64,000 nucleotides of DNA from JABCPO02 sp052174015 (GCA_052174015.1 JBQMXM010000001.1:1-64000), one strand, 5' to 3'. Positions 54,210 through 63,955 are shown, counted from the first letter of the stretch. The notes: generated by a model not told the origin, from the letters alone. Translations and numbers: made by a program.

Positions 54210-55835
54210 TTATATTATCTCTAATTCTTCTCCTTTTATACTTATAGATAAATTCTTTAATTGAATATATTTATCACTACAACTATTAATTATATTATTA
54301 TTAATACTTTCTTTTAATAATTCTTTATCTTTAACATATTCCTCTTCTTCTAAAATACATTTTAATATATATTTTGTTCTAGGTTTTCCTTCTAAATTTA
54401 GTTCAAAATAATATATATTCAAATTATTACTACTTTTTATTAATTTTAATTCATATACATATTTTTCATCTAATGAAACTATATACATTTTTGGTATATA
54501 TTTAAGAAGTTCTTCTTTTCCTTTAATAACTTTAGAAATCACAATATTCCCTATAAGTTTTTCTAAACCATTAATTTTTTGTACATCTAAAAACGAAATA
54601 TTATATTTTAAATATGATATATTATTAATTGGATTAACCTTTGGTACTATATTATTGATTTTTTTAATTTGTATTTTACCATCATTAATCTCTATATTTT
54701 CATTAATAACTGTAGTTTTCGGAAGTTTAATTTCTCTTGTATTACCTTCTATCTCTATATATAGTATATATTTACAAATATAGTTACATATATCTGATAT
54801 TTTAAAATCAAAATAATATAATCCGTCTAAGTTTTTTCTAATATATCCATAATGTTTTTTTGAATTTTGAATTTTAAATTTTTCATTTTGATAAACTTCT
54901 TTATTAATATTTTCTGCATCAGAAATACATTCAGTTATATCACTAGATTCTAAATACACTTTAATTTTTCTAATATCTAAAAATTCTAAAGTTTCATTAA
55001 TATATTTATTAATAGATAATTCAAACCAGATATATTCTCCTTTATCTTTTGAATTTAATATACCTATACTTTGTATTTCAGTTTTATATTTAATATTTCC
55101 TGTATCATCTATTTTTTCAGAAGATATTTTTTCTTTCAATTCTTTAACTTCTTTAATTTTTTTAACTTCTTTAATTTCATTATCTATTTTTATCTGATTT
55201 TGAAAAAAGTTATCCACATTTTGTACACATTTAGTGTTTATATCTATTTTTTGTTCTCTATTTTTTTTATTTATATGCTTTTTATTATTTCTATTCAGCT
55301 TATTTTTTCTTCTATTTTCTTTCCTTATTTCTTTCTTACTTTTTTTAATATTATTATTTAAACTATTATTTACACCATTAATATTACTACTATTATTAGT
55401 AGTAATATCATTATTATTATTGTTATTTAAATTAGTACTTTCTGTATCTATTGTTGATATATTTGAATGAATATAGAATACATTATCAGTTATGTATAAA
55501 TTAAATAACTTCCCTTTATATGTTTGATTTGGTATTTTTAACATATTATTATCTAATTCTAAATAATATGATTTTTCCATATCTATATTTTTTAAATCAA
55601 TATCAAAATAATATATATTTTTTTCATTTTCTTTATTTGATTTTGTTTTTAAAATACTTATCTTTTCCATATATTTCTTATCTATAGATACAAAGGAAAG
55701 CTCTATTTTATCTTCTTTAGCTTCTAATAATCCATTAATATACATTGCATTAGGCTTATTTGCTAATATTTGTATTTCTGTTACATTTATCTTTTGTGAA
55801 ATTGTTTTTTCTTCTTGTTTTTTATCTTCGTTCAT
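54210..55835 (-). CDS. Unknown Lys/Asn-rich protein
   Basis: About 541 residues from the ATG at 55835; a TTG start at 55853 is an alternative. Beta-rich N-terminal and C-terminal parts (VSIDKKYMEKISILKT, KINGLEKLIGNIVISKV) flank a low-complexity Asn/Lys stretch at about 140-220. There is no signal peptide and no recognised domain. Its strand order suggests a carbohydrate-binding-like or immunoglobulin-like fold, but this is a guess. It lies in the same run as ftsH and the small pilins. Confidence 0.7.
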   Translation of the reverse strand: MNEDKKQEEKTISQKINVTEIQILANKPNAMYINGLLEAKEDKIELSFVSIDKKYMEKISILKTKSNKENEKNIYYFDIDLKNIDMEKSYYLELDNNMLKIPNQTYKGKLFNLYITDNVFYIHSNISTIDTESTNLNNNNNNDITTNNSSNINGVNNSLNNNIKKSKKEIRKENRRKNKLNRNNKKHINKKNREQKIDINTKCVQNVDNFFQNQIKIDNEIKEVKKIKEVKELKEKISSEKIDDTGNIKYKTEIQSIGILNSKDKGEYIWFELSINKYINETLEFLDIRKIKVYLESSDITECISDAENINKEVYQNEKFKIQNSKKHYGYIRKNLDGLYYFDFKISDICNYICKYILYIEIEGNTREIKLPKTTVINENIEINDGKIQIKKINNIVPKVNPINNISYLKYNISFLDVQKINGLEKLIGNIVISKVIKGKEELLKYIPKMYIVSLDEKYVYELKLIKSSNNLNIYYFELNLEGKPRTKYILKCILEEEEYVKDKELLKESINNNIINSCSDKYIQLKNLSISIKGEELEII

Positions 55836-55877
55836 TTCACTACCTAATTTCAAGAAAACTTTTGTCTTCTTAATATA

Positions 55878-57692
55878 TTATTTTCCTTTCATAATTGCTT
55901 CAAATTCTTCTCCAGTTATTTTTTCTCTATCTATTAGTACTTTTGCTACTTCATGTAGTTTATCTATATTTTGTGTTAGTATTTCTCTTCCTACTTCATA
56001 TGCTTTATCTATAATCAATTTAACTTCTCTATCTATATTACCTGCTGTTTCTTCGCTAAATGTTTTATGTTGTGCAATATCTCTACCTAAAAATACTTCA
56101 TCTTGACCTTGTTTAAAACATATTGTACCTATTACAGGACTCATACCATATTTTGTTACCATATCTTGTGCTATTTTTGTTACTCTTTCTATATCATTTG
56201 ATGCACCTGTTGAAACATCTACAAGTACTATGTCTTCTGCAAGTCTTCCCCCAAGTAATCCTATTAATTGTTCTTCCATTTCTTTTTTAGATAAGAATGA
56301 TTTATCTTCTCCTGATTTATACATTGTATATCCACCTGCCATTCCACGTGGCACTATAGATATTTCATGTACTTTATCTTGTGTTGGTAAAAAGTATGAT
56401 ACTACAGCATGTCCAGCTTCATGATATGATACTAGTTTTCTTTCTTTTTTACTCATAACTCTGCTTTTCTTTTCAGGACCCATAGTTACTTTTATCATTG
56501 CTTGTTCTATATCTTTTGTAGTAATATAGTCTTTTTCTTCTCTTGCTGCAAGTAACGCTGATTCATTTAATACATTTTCTAAATCTGCTCCTGAAAATCC
56601 TGCTGTATTTTTAGCTATAACTTCAAGTTCTACATCTGCTCCTAATTTTTTACCTTTAGCATGTACTTTTAATATTTCTAATCTTGCATTTTTATCAGGC
56701 ATTGATACTACTATTTGTCTGTCAAATCTTCCTGCTCTAAGTAATGCTGTATCTAATACATCTGGCCTATTAGTTGCAGCCATAACAATTACACCTTCAT
56801 TTTTAGAAAATCCATCCATTTCTACTAATAATTGATTTAATGTTTGTTCTCTTTCATCATGACCACCACCAAGTCCTGCTCCACGTTGACGTCCAACTGC
56901 ATCTATCTCGTCTATAAATAATATACATGGAGAGTTCTTTTTAGCTTCTTGAAACATTTCTCTTACTCTTTTTGCTCCAACTCCTACATACATTTCAACA
57001 AAGTCAGAACCTGATATTGTAAAAAATGGAACTCCTGCTTCTCCAGCTACTGCTTTTGCAAGCAATGTTTTACCTGTTCCTGGTCTTCCTACTAAAAGTA
57101 CTCCTTTTGGTATTCTTGCTCCCATATCTATATATTTTTGTGGATTTTTTAAGAAATCTACAATTTCTTTTAATTCTTCTTTTTCTTCTTCTATACCTGC
57201 AACATTATCAAATACTACTTCTGGATCTTCTTCATTATCCATTCTTCTTGCTTTGCTCTTTCCAAAAGTTATATCTTTAGCCATTTCTTGTCTTTTTCCA
57301 TTCATAGCTAACATATTTAAAATTAAAAATAGTATTAATAATCCTAATATTGTTGGAATTATATACATTGCTGTTTTTAAAACTTTTTTATAGCTTGGTT
57401 CGTCTTTTTTATATACTTCAATCTTATTTTCTGTGATTTCACCTTTTATTTCATCTAAAAATGAATTTACACTTGGAATATTTGCCCTATATGTATTTCC
57501 ATCTTTCATATATTTTAATGAATTATTATCAGATTCTATCTCTATTTTTTTAACTTGACCACTTTTAACATTTTTTAATGCCTCTGTATAATTAACAGTT
57601 TTTTCTCCATACATATTTAGATAACTTGTTATAGTTATTATTACTGATAAAATTAATGTCCATATTATTAATGTTTTAATTGTTTTTTTCAT
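55878..57692 (-). CDS. ftsH: ATP-dependent zinc protease FtsH
   Basis: A 604-residue membrane AAA+ protease. It has two membrane helices (about 8-26 and 105-130), the Walker A loop GRPGTGKT (202-209), Walker B LFIDEIDAVG, the SRH ATNRPDVLDTALLRAGRFDR, the zinc motif HEAGH (424-428) and the second zinc-ligand region GASNDIERVTKIAQDMV. It degrades misfolded membrane and regulatory proteins. It lies 26 nt downstream of the pilin-like genes. Firm call. Confidence 0.98.
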   Translation of the reverse strand: MKKTIKTLIIWTLILSVIITITSYLNMYGEKTVNYTEALKNVKSGQVKKIEIESDNNSLKYMKDGNTYRANIPSVNSFLDEIKGEITENKIEVYKKDEPSYKKVLKTAMYIIPTILGLLILFLILNMLAMNGKRQEMAKDITFGKSKARRMDNEEDPEVVFDNVAGIEEEKEELKEIVDFLKNPQKYIDMGARIPKGVLLVGRPGTGKTLLAKAVAGEAGVPFFTISGSDFVEMYVGVGAKRVREMFQEAKKNSPCILFIDEIDAVGRQRGAGLGGGHDEREQTLNQLLVEMDGFSKNEGVIVMAATNRPDVLDTALLRAGRFDRQIVVSMPDKNARLEILKVHAKGKKLGADVELEVIAKNTAGFSGADLENVLNESALLAAREEKDYITTKDIEQAMIKVTMGPEKKSRVMSKKERKLVSYHEAGHAVVSYFLPTQDKVHEISIVPRGMAGGYTMYKSGEDKSFLSKKEMEEQLIGLLGGRLAEDIVLVDVSTGASNDIERVTKIAQDMVTKYGMSPVIGTICFKQGQDEVFLGRDIAQHKTFSEETAGNIDREVKLIIDKAYEVGREILTQNIDKLHEVAKVLIDREKITGEEFEAIMKGK

Positions 57693-57718
57693 ATTTAATA
57701 TTTTGCCTTTCTTTTGTT

Positions 57719-58186
57719 TTAATTCATTTGTGCTTTAAATACAGAAATATATCCTGAAATACTATTACCTGTCAATTTAGAAAATAATTCTTGAAATTTC
57801 CCATTAAAATATTCTCTATATTCTTCTTTTGCTTTTTCACTTATCTTATTATCTTCAAAAAATATCTCTAATGTCCTATTAATACAATATGCTTCAAATT
57901 TTGCTTCAAAATCTGATTCAGATATTTCTTCTATTTTTTCATCATAAAATTTACCACTATCTTTAGCTTCATTTAGTGCTTTTTGAATTGATTGCATATA
58001 TACTTGTTCTGAATTAGCTAAATCTGACTTTTTTAGTGTTTGTTCTGTATTTTTTAAAATATTAATGTCTTCTTTTTCGTATGCTTTTTGAATAACTATT
58101 GCAAGTACTGTTGCAAGTACTAAAATAATGATTACTAGTATACCTATTGTTATACCATTGTTATTTTTAACTTTTATATATTTCAT
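57719..58186 (-). CDS. Small pilin-like protein
   Basis: A 155-residue protein. The leader MKYIKVKNNNG is followed by ITIGILVIIILVLATVLAIVI, a prepilin-type helix without Glu5. The rest is a helical, charged domain (ILKNTEQTLKKSDLANSEQVYM, ISEKAKEEYREYFN). The last of four such genes in tandem and the one next to ftsH. Type IV pilus or pseudopilus subunit by resemblance; no assembly proteins are nearby. Confidence 0.75.
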   Translation of the reverse strand: MKYIKVKNNNGITIGILVIIILVLATVLAIVIQKAYEKEDINILKNTEQTLKKSDLANSEQVYMQSIQKALNEAKDSGKFYDEKIEEISESDFEAKFEAYCINRTLEIFFEDNKISEKAKEEYREYFNGKFQELFSKLTGNSISGYISVFKAQMN

Positions 58187-58227
58187 ATTTATTCCTTTAT
58201 ATATTATTTAATTTATACTATTCTCTT

Positions 58228-58641
58228 TTACATTAACTCTACATCATATTCATATATAGTTTGTTTTTTTTCATCTTTTATAATATATTTTTTATCTATT
58301 TTTTCTACTGTATATTTTAATTTTTCTTTTGCCATTTTTTCTTCAAATTCTTTTTTTACAAGTTGAAATATTTTTTCTTCTATCTCCTCATCTGCTTTTG
58401 CATTTGACATTACTATATCATACTTTCTATGATATATATCTAAAAATATATCTTCTATTTGCTTATTATTATATTTTTGTTTTTGTGATATTGTTGAATT
58501 TAATAATTCATTATTATTTGTAGATAAATTAATAACTACACCTGCAATTATTGTTAATATTATTATTGTAAGTACTAATAATATCATTGTTATACCATTA
58601 TTGCTTTTTAACTTGTATTTCAATACATTATTTGATAACAT
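58228..58641 (-). CDS. Small pilin-like protein
   Basis: A 137-residue protein. The leader ends KSNNG, then ITMILLVLTIIILTIIAGVVI, then a charged helical part with KFKQKYNNKQIEDIFLDIYHRK-like segments and ELVKKEFEEKMAKEKLKYTVEKI. Prepilin-type membrane helix, no Glu5. AAAGGG precedes the ATG. Second from the end of the four-gene set. Confidence 0.75.
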   Translation of the reverse strand: MLSNNVLKYKLKSNNGITMILLVLTIIILTIIAGVVINLSTNNNELLNSTISQKQKYNNKQIEDIFLDIYHRKYDIVMSNAKADEEIEEKIFQLVKKEFEEKMAKEKLKYTVEKIDKKYIIKDEKKQTIYEYDVELM

Positions 58642-58654
58642 TCATATCCCTTTC

Positions 58655-59077
58655 CTATTTCATAATTTCTTTTATTTCAATTTCTTTTTCAATCTTTTTA
58701 TCTTTACCCCTATGTAAAGTCATAATTATTGATTTTGTTTCATCAGAATATCTTAAATCTCTTAAATACTCACCATCTTTTTTTTCTGCAAAAAAACGAA
58801 ACTCTCTATATACTTCAATTATTTTTTCCCCTACTTCTTTTTCAGTAATTCCAGTATCTTCTGTAAGAAGATTTAATTCTAAATATATTCTTTTAATTTC
58901 TTGTTTTACCTGTATTTCTTCTATCTCATCAATTGTTTTTTGTGCTTCTTTTACATTTTTATTTCCATCTCTACTAATATATATATATGATACCATTGAT
59001 ACTATTATTGATAATGTTAAAATTGTAATTACTAAAGTAACTAAAGTTATACCTTGATTTTTCTTAAAATCTATCAT
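58655..59077 (-). CDS. Small pilin-like protein
   Basis: A 140-residue protein. The leader MIDFKKNQG is followed by ITLVTLVITILTLSIIVSMV, a prepilin-type helix with Thr at position 5. The remaining part is helical and charged, ending KDKKIEKEIEIKEIMK. Its ATG overlaps the upstream gene's TGA stop (ATGA), so the two are coupled. AAAGGAG precedes the start. Confidence 0.75.
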   Translation of the reverse strand: MIDFKKNQGITLVTLVITILTLSIIVSMVSYIYISRDGNKNVKEAQKTIDEIEEIQVKQEIKRIYLELNLLTEDTGITEKEVGEKIIEVYREFRFFAEKKDGEYLRDLRYSDETKSIIMTLHRGKDKKIEKEIEIKEIMK

Positions 59078-59601
59078 ACTTTCTCCTTTAAACGAAATAT
59101 TGGTTCTTTGTTTTCTCTATCATGATATGCATATACAGGCCCTAAATAATACGCTTTTCTAATTTTTAAATCATATACTATGAAACTATAAACTGTAACA
59201 TTTACTCCATACATTTTTATTTTACGTCTATTTGGTATTTCTTTTAAATTAAATTGAGAAATATGCACTATACTGTCATCAAATTCCCTTATATCATGAT
59301 GCTTAGCAGCATATTCATTATACCTTGCTTTCATTTGTCCTGAGATTGTTGTTCCATATATATTTAAATCATATATACTATTAGATAATATTTTTTCTTC
59401 CATTGCTGATTCTACATATTCCAATGTTGAAAGCAATTCTTGTTTTTGCTGTTCTCTAATATAATCTAAAGAAAATGTAGTTACTGTACCTGCTATTATA
59501 GATAACAATATTATTATTGTAATTAAAGTTGTAAGTACTACACCATTTTTTTTATTTATATTTTTCATATTATTATTAAATCCTAATCCTATTTTTTTCA
59601 T
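59074..59601 (-). CDS. Pilin-like protein, first of the four-gene set
   Basis: A 175-residue protein. The leader is longer (MKKIGLGFNNNMKNINKKNG), then VVLTTLITIIILLSIIAGTV, a prepilin-type helix without Glu5. The C-terminal domain is beta-rich (RRKIKMYGVNVTVYSFIVYDLKIRKAYYLGPVYAY), unlike its three neighbours, so it may be the tip or a minor subunit. AAAGGA lies 5 nt before the ATG at 59601. The set runs into ftsH. Confidence 0.78.
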   Translation of the reverse strand: MKKIGLGFNNNMKNINKKNGVVLTTLITIIILLSIIAGTVTTFSLDYIREQQKQELLSTLEYVESAMEEKILSNSIYDLNIYGTTISGQMKARYNEYAAKHHDIREFDDSIVHISQFNLKEIPNRRKIKMYGVNVTVYSFIVYDLKIRKAYYLGPVYAYHDRENKEPIFRLKEKV

Positions 59602-59703
59602 ATTTTTCCTTTGTAAAGTTATATATAATATAATAATATACTTTAATAAATATTTTGTAAATACTTTAACCTTAATTGAATATTAAAAGATATATTATAG
59701 GGG

Positions 59704-59732
59704 TTGACAAATGTTAAAAAATGTTATATTAT
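59704..59732 (+). promoter_or_regulatory. Strong sigma-A promoter of the RNA gene
   Basis: TTGACA (59704-59709), 17 bp and TATTAT (59727-59732). No ribosome-site-start pair follows, so it drives an untranslated RNA. Confidence 0.8.
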
Positions 59733-59738
59733 GTTTAT

Positions 59739-59903
59739 GTAAACCGTAAGAGGTTACGTTATGCTTAATCAGAAGGAGGGTTGGTATCCTACTTCGAAGA
59801 AACTCCCCTAAAAAAGGTTTAAAACTTAGTTTTCTCCATAACAATATATTTATTCAAGCTAGGGGAGAATTTTAAGAAGGATGTTATTAACATCCTTCTT
59901 TTT
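59739..59903 (+). ncRNA. Structured noncoding RNA of unknown family
   Basis: About 165 nt between a consensus promoter and a strong terminator. Likely pairings are a 5' hairpin around AACC-GTAAGA-GGTT (59742-59755), GTTATG (59758-59763) with CATAAC (59837-59842), and CTCCCCTA (59803-59810) with TAGGGGAG (59860-59867). GGAGGG (59775-59780) could also pair with CTCC, so switching is possible. No open reading frame of note. It could be 6S RNA or the raiA RNA motif, but I cannot confirm either by eye. Confidence 0.7.
59874..59903 (+). terminator. Intrinsic terminator of the RNA gene
   Basis: AAGAAGGATGTTA/TAACATCCTTCTT is a perfect 13-bp stem followed by TTTTT on the plus strand. The minus strand lacks a T run. 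Confidence 0.9.
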
Positions 59904-60001
59904 CTTTATCTCTTTTTTTTCTATATTTTTTCTTTGTTCTTTATATTTTTACTTTTGTTTTATTCTTTATTTTATAATTATATTTTATCTTCAATCATTT
60001 A

Positions 60002-61327
60002 TTATTCAAAATCAAATGGATTTTGTGAACCGAAGAAATTACGAATATTATTATTCTCTTGCTTTTGTTGAGTTTGATTTTCCTGTTTTTGTTGTTGTTG
60101 AATATTTTTGTTTTGTTCTTGAGTATTTGTAGTATTATTTGGAGATACTTGCATTTTCATTTTAACTGTTTGTTTCTTTCCACCTCTTATATATTCAACA
60201 TCTACTAATTGATTAATTTGAACATTATTTTTTTCATTATTTATATCTGCAACTGTTGTAACTTCTTTATTATTAAATTTAGTAATAATATCTCCTTTTT
60301 TAAGTCCACTATTTGCAGCAGATGAATTTGCAATTACTTCACTTACATATACTCCACTCTTTATATTTAAAACTTCTGCCATTTCTTTTGTTATTTCTTT
60401 TCCCATAATACCTAAAGATGGTCTTTCAACTTTTTTATTCTTAATTAGTTGTTCTGTTATTTTTTTAGTTTGATTTATTGGAATAGAAAATCCTATACCT
60501 TCAACTCCATTTCCTGCAAATTTAAGTGTATTAATACCTATAACTTCTCCATGTCTATTTACTAAAGCTCCCCCACTATTTCCTTCATTTATTGAAGCAT
60601 CTGTTTGAATTGATGTAAATGTTTTTCCATCTTGTAATTCTATTTTACGATTTATCGCACTTATAATTCCAGCAGTAACTGTACTTTTAAGTCCTAATGG
60701 GCTACCAATTGCCATTGCAAATTCCCCAATTTTTACATTGTCTGAGTTACCAAGTGTTGCTGGAACTAGATTATCTTTTTTAACTTTAATTACTGCTAAA
60801 TCTGTTTGTTCATCTGTACCTACAATTTCTCCTTGTACTTTAGTATCATCATTAAATGTAACTGTAATACTTTTAGCTTCTGTTATTGAGAAAAATGAGT
60901 TATTATTTTTTGGATTAACAACATGATTATTAGTTAAGATATATCCATCTTTAGATATTATTATACCTGAACCTGAAGCTTTTGCTACTCCACTTTGAAA
61001 TGGACTAGATACAGTATATTCAATAGAAATACCAACAATAGATGGTAATACTTTAGCAGCTACTCCTTCTGATGTTTTTGAATATTCTTCTAAATTAACT
61101 AAGTTATTATTATTATTATTTGTTTGTGTATTATTAGGTTTATATGATAATTTTTGAGCTATATCTTTAAAACCTAATCCTAACCACATTGATGATATTA
61201 TCATCACAACTATTATTAATAATAATATGATTATCACTAAAATTGGTCTTCTTTTTTTATCAGAAGCTCCAAATTTTTTAAAATCATTTTCTTTACTGAA
61301 ATTAAATTCATTATTTTTTTCTGACAT
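60002..61327 (-). CDS. htrA: HtrA-type S1C serine protease with PDZ domain
   Basis: A 441-residue envelope protease. A cytoplasmic tail is followed by a membrane helix (about 27-50). The trypsin-like domain carries His135 (NNHVVNP), Asp176 (QTDLAVIKV) and Ser251 (NEGNSGGALV). The PDZ domain (about 320-395) has GVYVSEVIANSSAANSGLKKGDIITKFN. A Gln-rich tail ends the protein. It handles misfolded envelope proteins. AAGGAGG precedes the ATG. Firm call. Confidence 0.97.
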   Translation of the reverse strand: MSEKNNEFNFSKENDFKKFGASDKKRRPILVIIILLLIIVVMIISSMWLGLGFKDIAQKLSYKPNNTQTNNNNNNLVNLEEYSKTSEGVAAKVLPSIVGISIEYTVSSPFQSGVAKASGSGIIISKDGYILTNNHVVNPKNNNSFFSITEAKSITVTFNDDTKVQGEIVGTDEQTDLAVIKVKKDNLVPATLGNSDNVKIGEFAMAIGSPLGLKSTVTAGIISAINRKIELQDGKTFTSIQTDASINEGNSGGALVNRHGEVIGINTLKFAGNGVEGIGFSIPINQTKKITEQLIKNKKVERPSLGIMGKEITKEMAEVLNIKSGVYVSEVIANSSAANSGLKKGDIITKFNNKEVTTVADINNEKNNVQINQLVDVEYIRGGKKQTVKMKMQVSPNNTTNTQEQNKNIQQQQKQENQTQQKQENNNIRNFFGSQNPFDFE

Positions 61328-61487
61328 ATTATCCTCCTTATTTTTTATATTATATTACTTAGAAAATAGAAAATCAACAACATATATTTATAAATAAATT
61401 GATATAAAATTGATGTGAAATTAATATATTGATATATTAATATATCATCGTTATATATCATATATATAAGATTATATACTAAGCAAT

Positions 61488-61529
61488 AATGAAAAAAGAT
61501 GTATTTATTAATAATTAAATACATCTTTT
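61488..61529 (-). terminator. Intrinsic terminator after the glucosaminidase gene
   Basis: AAAAGATGTATTTA/TAAATACATCTTTT (61494-61529) forms a 14-bp stem, and TTTTTTC follows on the minus strand. Confidence 0.8.
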
Positions 61530-61549
61530 AACTTTATATATTTTTTAAA

Positions 61550-63823
61550 TTACTTAGTTAATTCTGAAATTGCATATACAATATTAGTTGCACAAACAAT
61601 ATTAACTTTTTCATCTTTTAGGTTTTCTTTATTATAGTCTACTTGTACATATGCCGCTAATTTTTCTATTTCTGAAACTAATTCATTATTATTTATAATT
61701 TCTAGAACTTTGCGAACATCTTTTTGATCTATTTTACCATCTTTGTTTACATCACCTTTTTTAATTATTGTATAATAATTATTATTTACTTTTAAGATGT
61801 CTCCTGTTTTTAAAAGTTTTTTATCTGTTTTACCAATATTTTGTTTTGCTTTTTGAAGTCCTTCTGTAAATATTTCTACTTTTGTATTTTGTTTAAAGAA
61901 GTCTTCTTCTTTTACTTGCCAATCAAAGTACATAAATTTATCATCATATTTTACTAATTCTTTTAGTTTTTCATCTAATTTTAATTCGTCTTTTGGTTCT
62001 TCTGGCTTTGGTTGATTTTGAGGATTTTGTTCTTGTTCTTCTTCCTTAGGCTTTTCTGGTTGTTCTTCTTTTGGTTTCTCAGGCTCTTTATCTTTATCTT
62101 TTTCTTTGTCTTTATCCTCATTTTCTGGTTTCTTAGGTTCAGGTTGTTCAGGCTTTTCTGGTTGTTTAGGTTGTTCTGGTTGTGGTTGTGGTTTTTCTAC
62201 TTCTTTTGGTAATGGTAATCCTTTTAAATATACATATTTAAAGTTTACATCTGAAGCATCTGATAATGGATATCTTGCAATATATCCTTTTTTACCTTCA
62301 AATTCAATTTCAACCCATTTATATCCGTCTGCATTTCCTACATCTTTTAATACTTTAATTTCTTGTTCATTTTTTAATGTACCTATAACTTCTCCAGATA
62401 AACTCACCTTATTTCTTACTCTAAGTGGTGCACTAAGTGTTGTAACTGCATATACAGGATATGTTACATCTTTTTCTTCTACAAATTTGTATTTTGGTTT
62501 TTCAGGTTCGTTATTTTCTTCTTTTCCGTCTTCACCTTTTTGTACTTCTCTTATTTCAAAATATTTATTATTTGGATTTGATCTTTTGTAGTAAGCTGTA
62601 TAACCATAAGTATTTCCTAGCCTAATCTTATACCATACATGGCTTGATTCTGCTTTTTCTCTTGGAACTTCTTCTATTGCCTCAAATACTTGTCCAAAGT
62701 TTAACAATCCTAATTTTTCTGAGTTAAGATTAGGTTCTTTTCTAAATCTTACTCCTCCGTCAATAGTTATAACTGCATTATATTTATCATCATTTCCTGG
62801 TGGTGGAGTAATCTTTTTTGTCATTCTATAAAATAATGGAATTTTAAATACATATTTTTGATTTAAATTTGAATCTACTTTTTTGTATGCTTCTCTTAAA
62901 AGTAGTCCTTCATTTATTGCTGCATGTATATTTTGCATATATTGATGGTTAACTCCACCATTTACAACATTAAACTTCATTGTATATTTTGTATCTTGAT
63001 TATTATCTAAGTAATATTTTTTAATTACTTTTGCTCCTCCTAATAATCCTTTTTTGAATGTTGTCCATCCATTATCTTTTGCATAATTTAATCCATTTCT
63101 TATTACTTCTTCTGTTCCATTTCCTGTTGCCCCTATATTTAAAGGATTATATGCTTCTATTCCATAATATGGTAACAATCCTCCCTCTTGTCTTAATTTA
63201 GTAGCAAGTTCTAAATAGTCCATATTAAGTTCTTTAGCAACTTCGTAAACTTCATTTACTCTATCTGCATTTTTTGTACCTTTTAATACATTTTCTATTA
63301 ATTCTTTAGCTTTAGTTTCATCATATTTTGAAACATCAGATTTTAATGATAGGAATGAGAAAATATTTGTTTCATTCATATATACTCTTGGATCTAATAA
63401 ATATCTTACTGCTTCAAGTGATGGAGCTTGCCATCTTAATTCATGTCTATCAGAATCAAAAGCTAGATTTTTTCTTTCTTCATCTATCCATTCTTTAGAA
63501 TAGTTTGTAGCTCCATAACTTTCTATTAAGTTAATTGGAGATAATGTATTATTTTTTCCTCTTCCTTTTCCAAATTGTGCCTTTGCCATTTCATCAAAAT
63601 CTTGACCTGTGTTTACAAATTCAAATTCCCAACTTGGATGTAATTTTTTTAATTCTTCTGCTTGCGCTGCAATACTTGGAAAGTATTGTTTTACTCTTTC
63701 TATATCTCTTGTTGTTTCTCCAACAGCTAATTTAGAATGTGCCATTGACTTTACATTTATAAATGGAAACACCATTGATAATATAGTGATTATTGCAAAC
63801 ATCTTTTGTATGCTTTTTTTCAT
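61550..63823 (-). CDS. Secreted beta-N-acetylglucosaminidase with SH3 and dockerin-like modules
   Basis: A 757-residue protein. A signal peptide (about 1-28) is followed by a glucosaminidase domain of the GH73/LytD type, with LRQEGGLLPYYGIEAYNPLNIGATGNG near residue 225. SH3-like modules lie at about 345-405 and 440-525, then a Pro/Glu/Lys-rich linker at about 555-610. A dockerin-like EF-hand, KGDVNKDGKIDQKDVRKVLE, lies near the C-terminus, with a degenerate second half. It cleaves peptidoglycan glycan strands. AAGGAG precedes the ATG at 63823. The dockerin suggests docking to a cohesin or a surface complex. Confidence 0.92.
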   Translation of the reverse strand: MKKSIQKMFAIITILSMVFPFINVKSMAHSKLAVGETTRDIERVKQYFPSIAAQAEELKKLHPSWEFEFVNTGQDFDEMAKAQFGKGRGKNNTLSPINLIESYGATNYSKEWIDEERKNLAFDSDRHELRWQAPSLEAVRYLLDPRVYMNETNIFSFLSLKSDVSKYDETKAKELIENVLKGTKNADRVNEVYEVAKELNMDYLELATKLRQEGGLLPYYGIEAYNPLNIGATGNGTEEVIRNGLNYAKDNGWTTFKKGLLGGAKVIKKYYLDNNQDTKYTMKFNVVNGGVNHQYMQNIHAAINEGLLLREAYKKVDSNLNQKYVFKIPLFYRMTKKITPPPGNDDKYNAVITIDGGVRFRKEPNLNSEKLGLLNFGQVFEAIEEVPREKAESSHVWYKIRLGNTYGYTAYYKRSNPNNKYFEIREVQKGEDGKEENNEPEKPKYKFVEEKDVTYPVYAVTTLSAPLRVRNKVSLSGEVIGTLKNEQEIKVLKDVGNADGYKWVEIEFEGKKGYIARYPLSDASDVNFKYVYLKGLPLPKEVEKPQPQPEQPKQPEKPEQPEPKKPENEDKDKEKDKDKEPEKPKEEQPEKPKEEEQEQNPQNQPKPEEPKDELKLDEKLKELVKYDDKFMYFDWQVKEEDFFKQNTKVEIFTEGLQKAKQNIGKTDKKLLKTGDILKVNNNYYTIIKKGDVNKDGKIDQKDVRKVLEIINNNELVSEIEKLAAYVQVDYNKENLKDEKVNIVCATNIVYAISELTK

Positions 63824-63955
63824 CTGCTTACTCCTTCCTTTGTAATAAATAATATTTTAAATTATATATTATTTAATAAATATTTTAAACAGTTATTATT
63901 ACTAAAATTATACTGCATTTATCTTTCTTTTAAAAACATTATTACATTTATATTA

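Noticed and set aside
55210..55218. A perfect DnaA box.
   Set aside because: It is inside a coding sequence, in frame as part of VDNFF, and single; likely chance.
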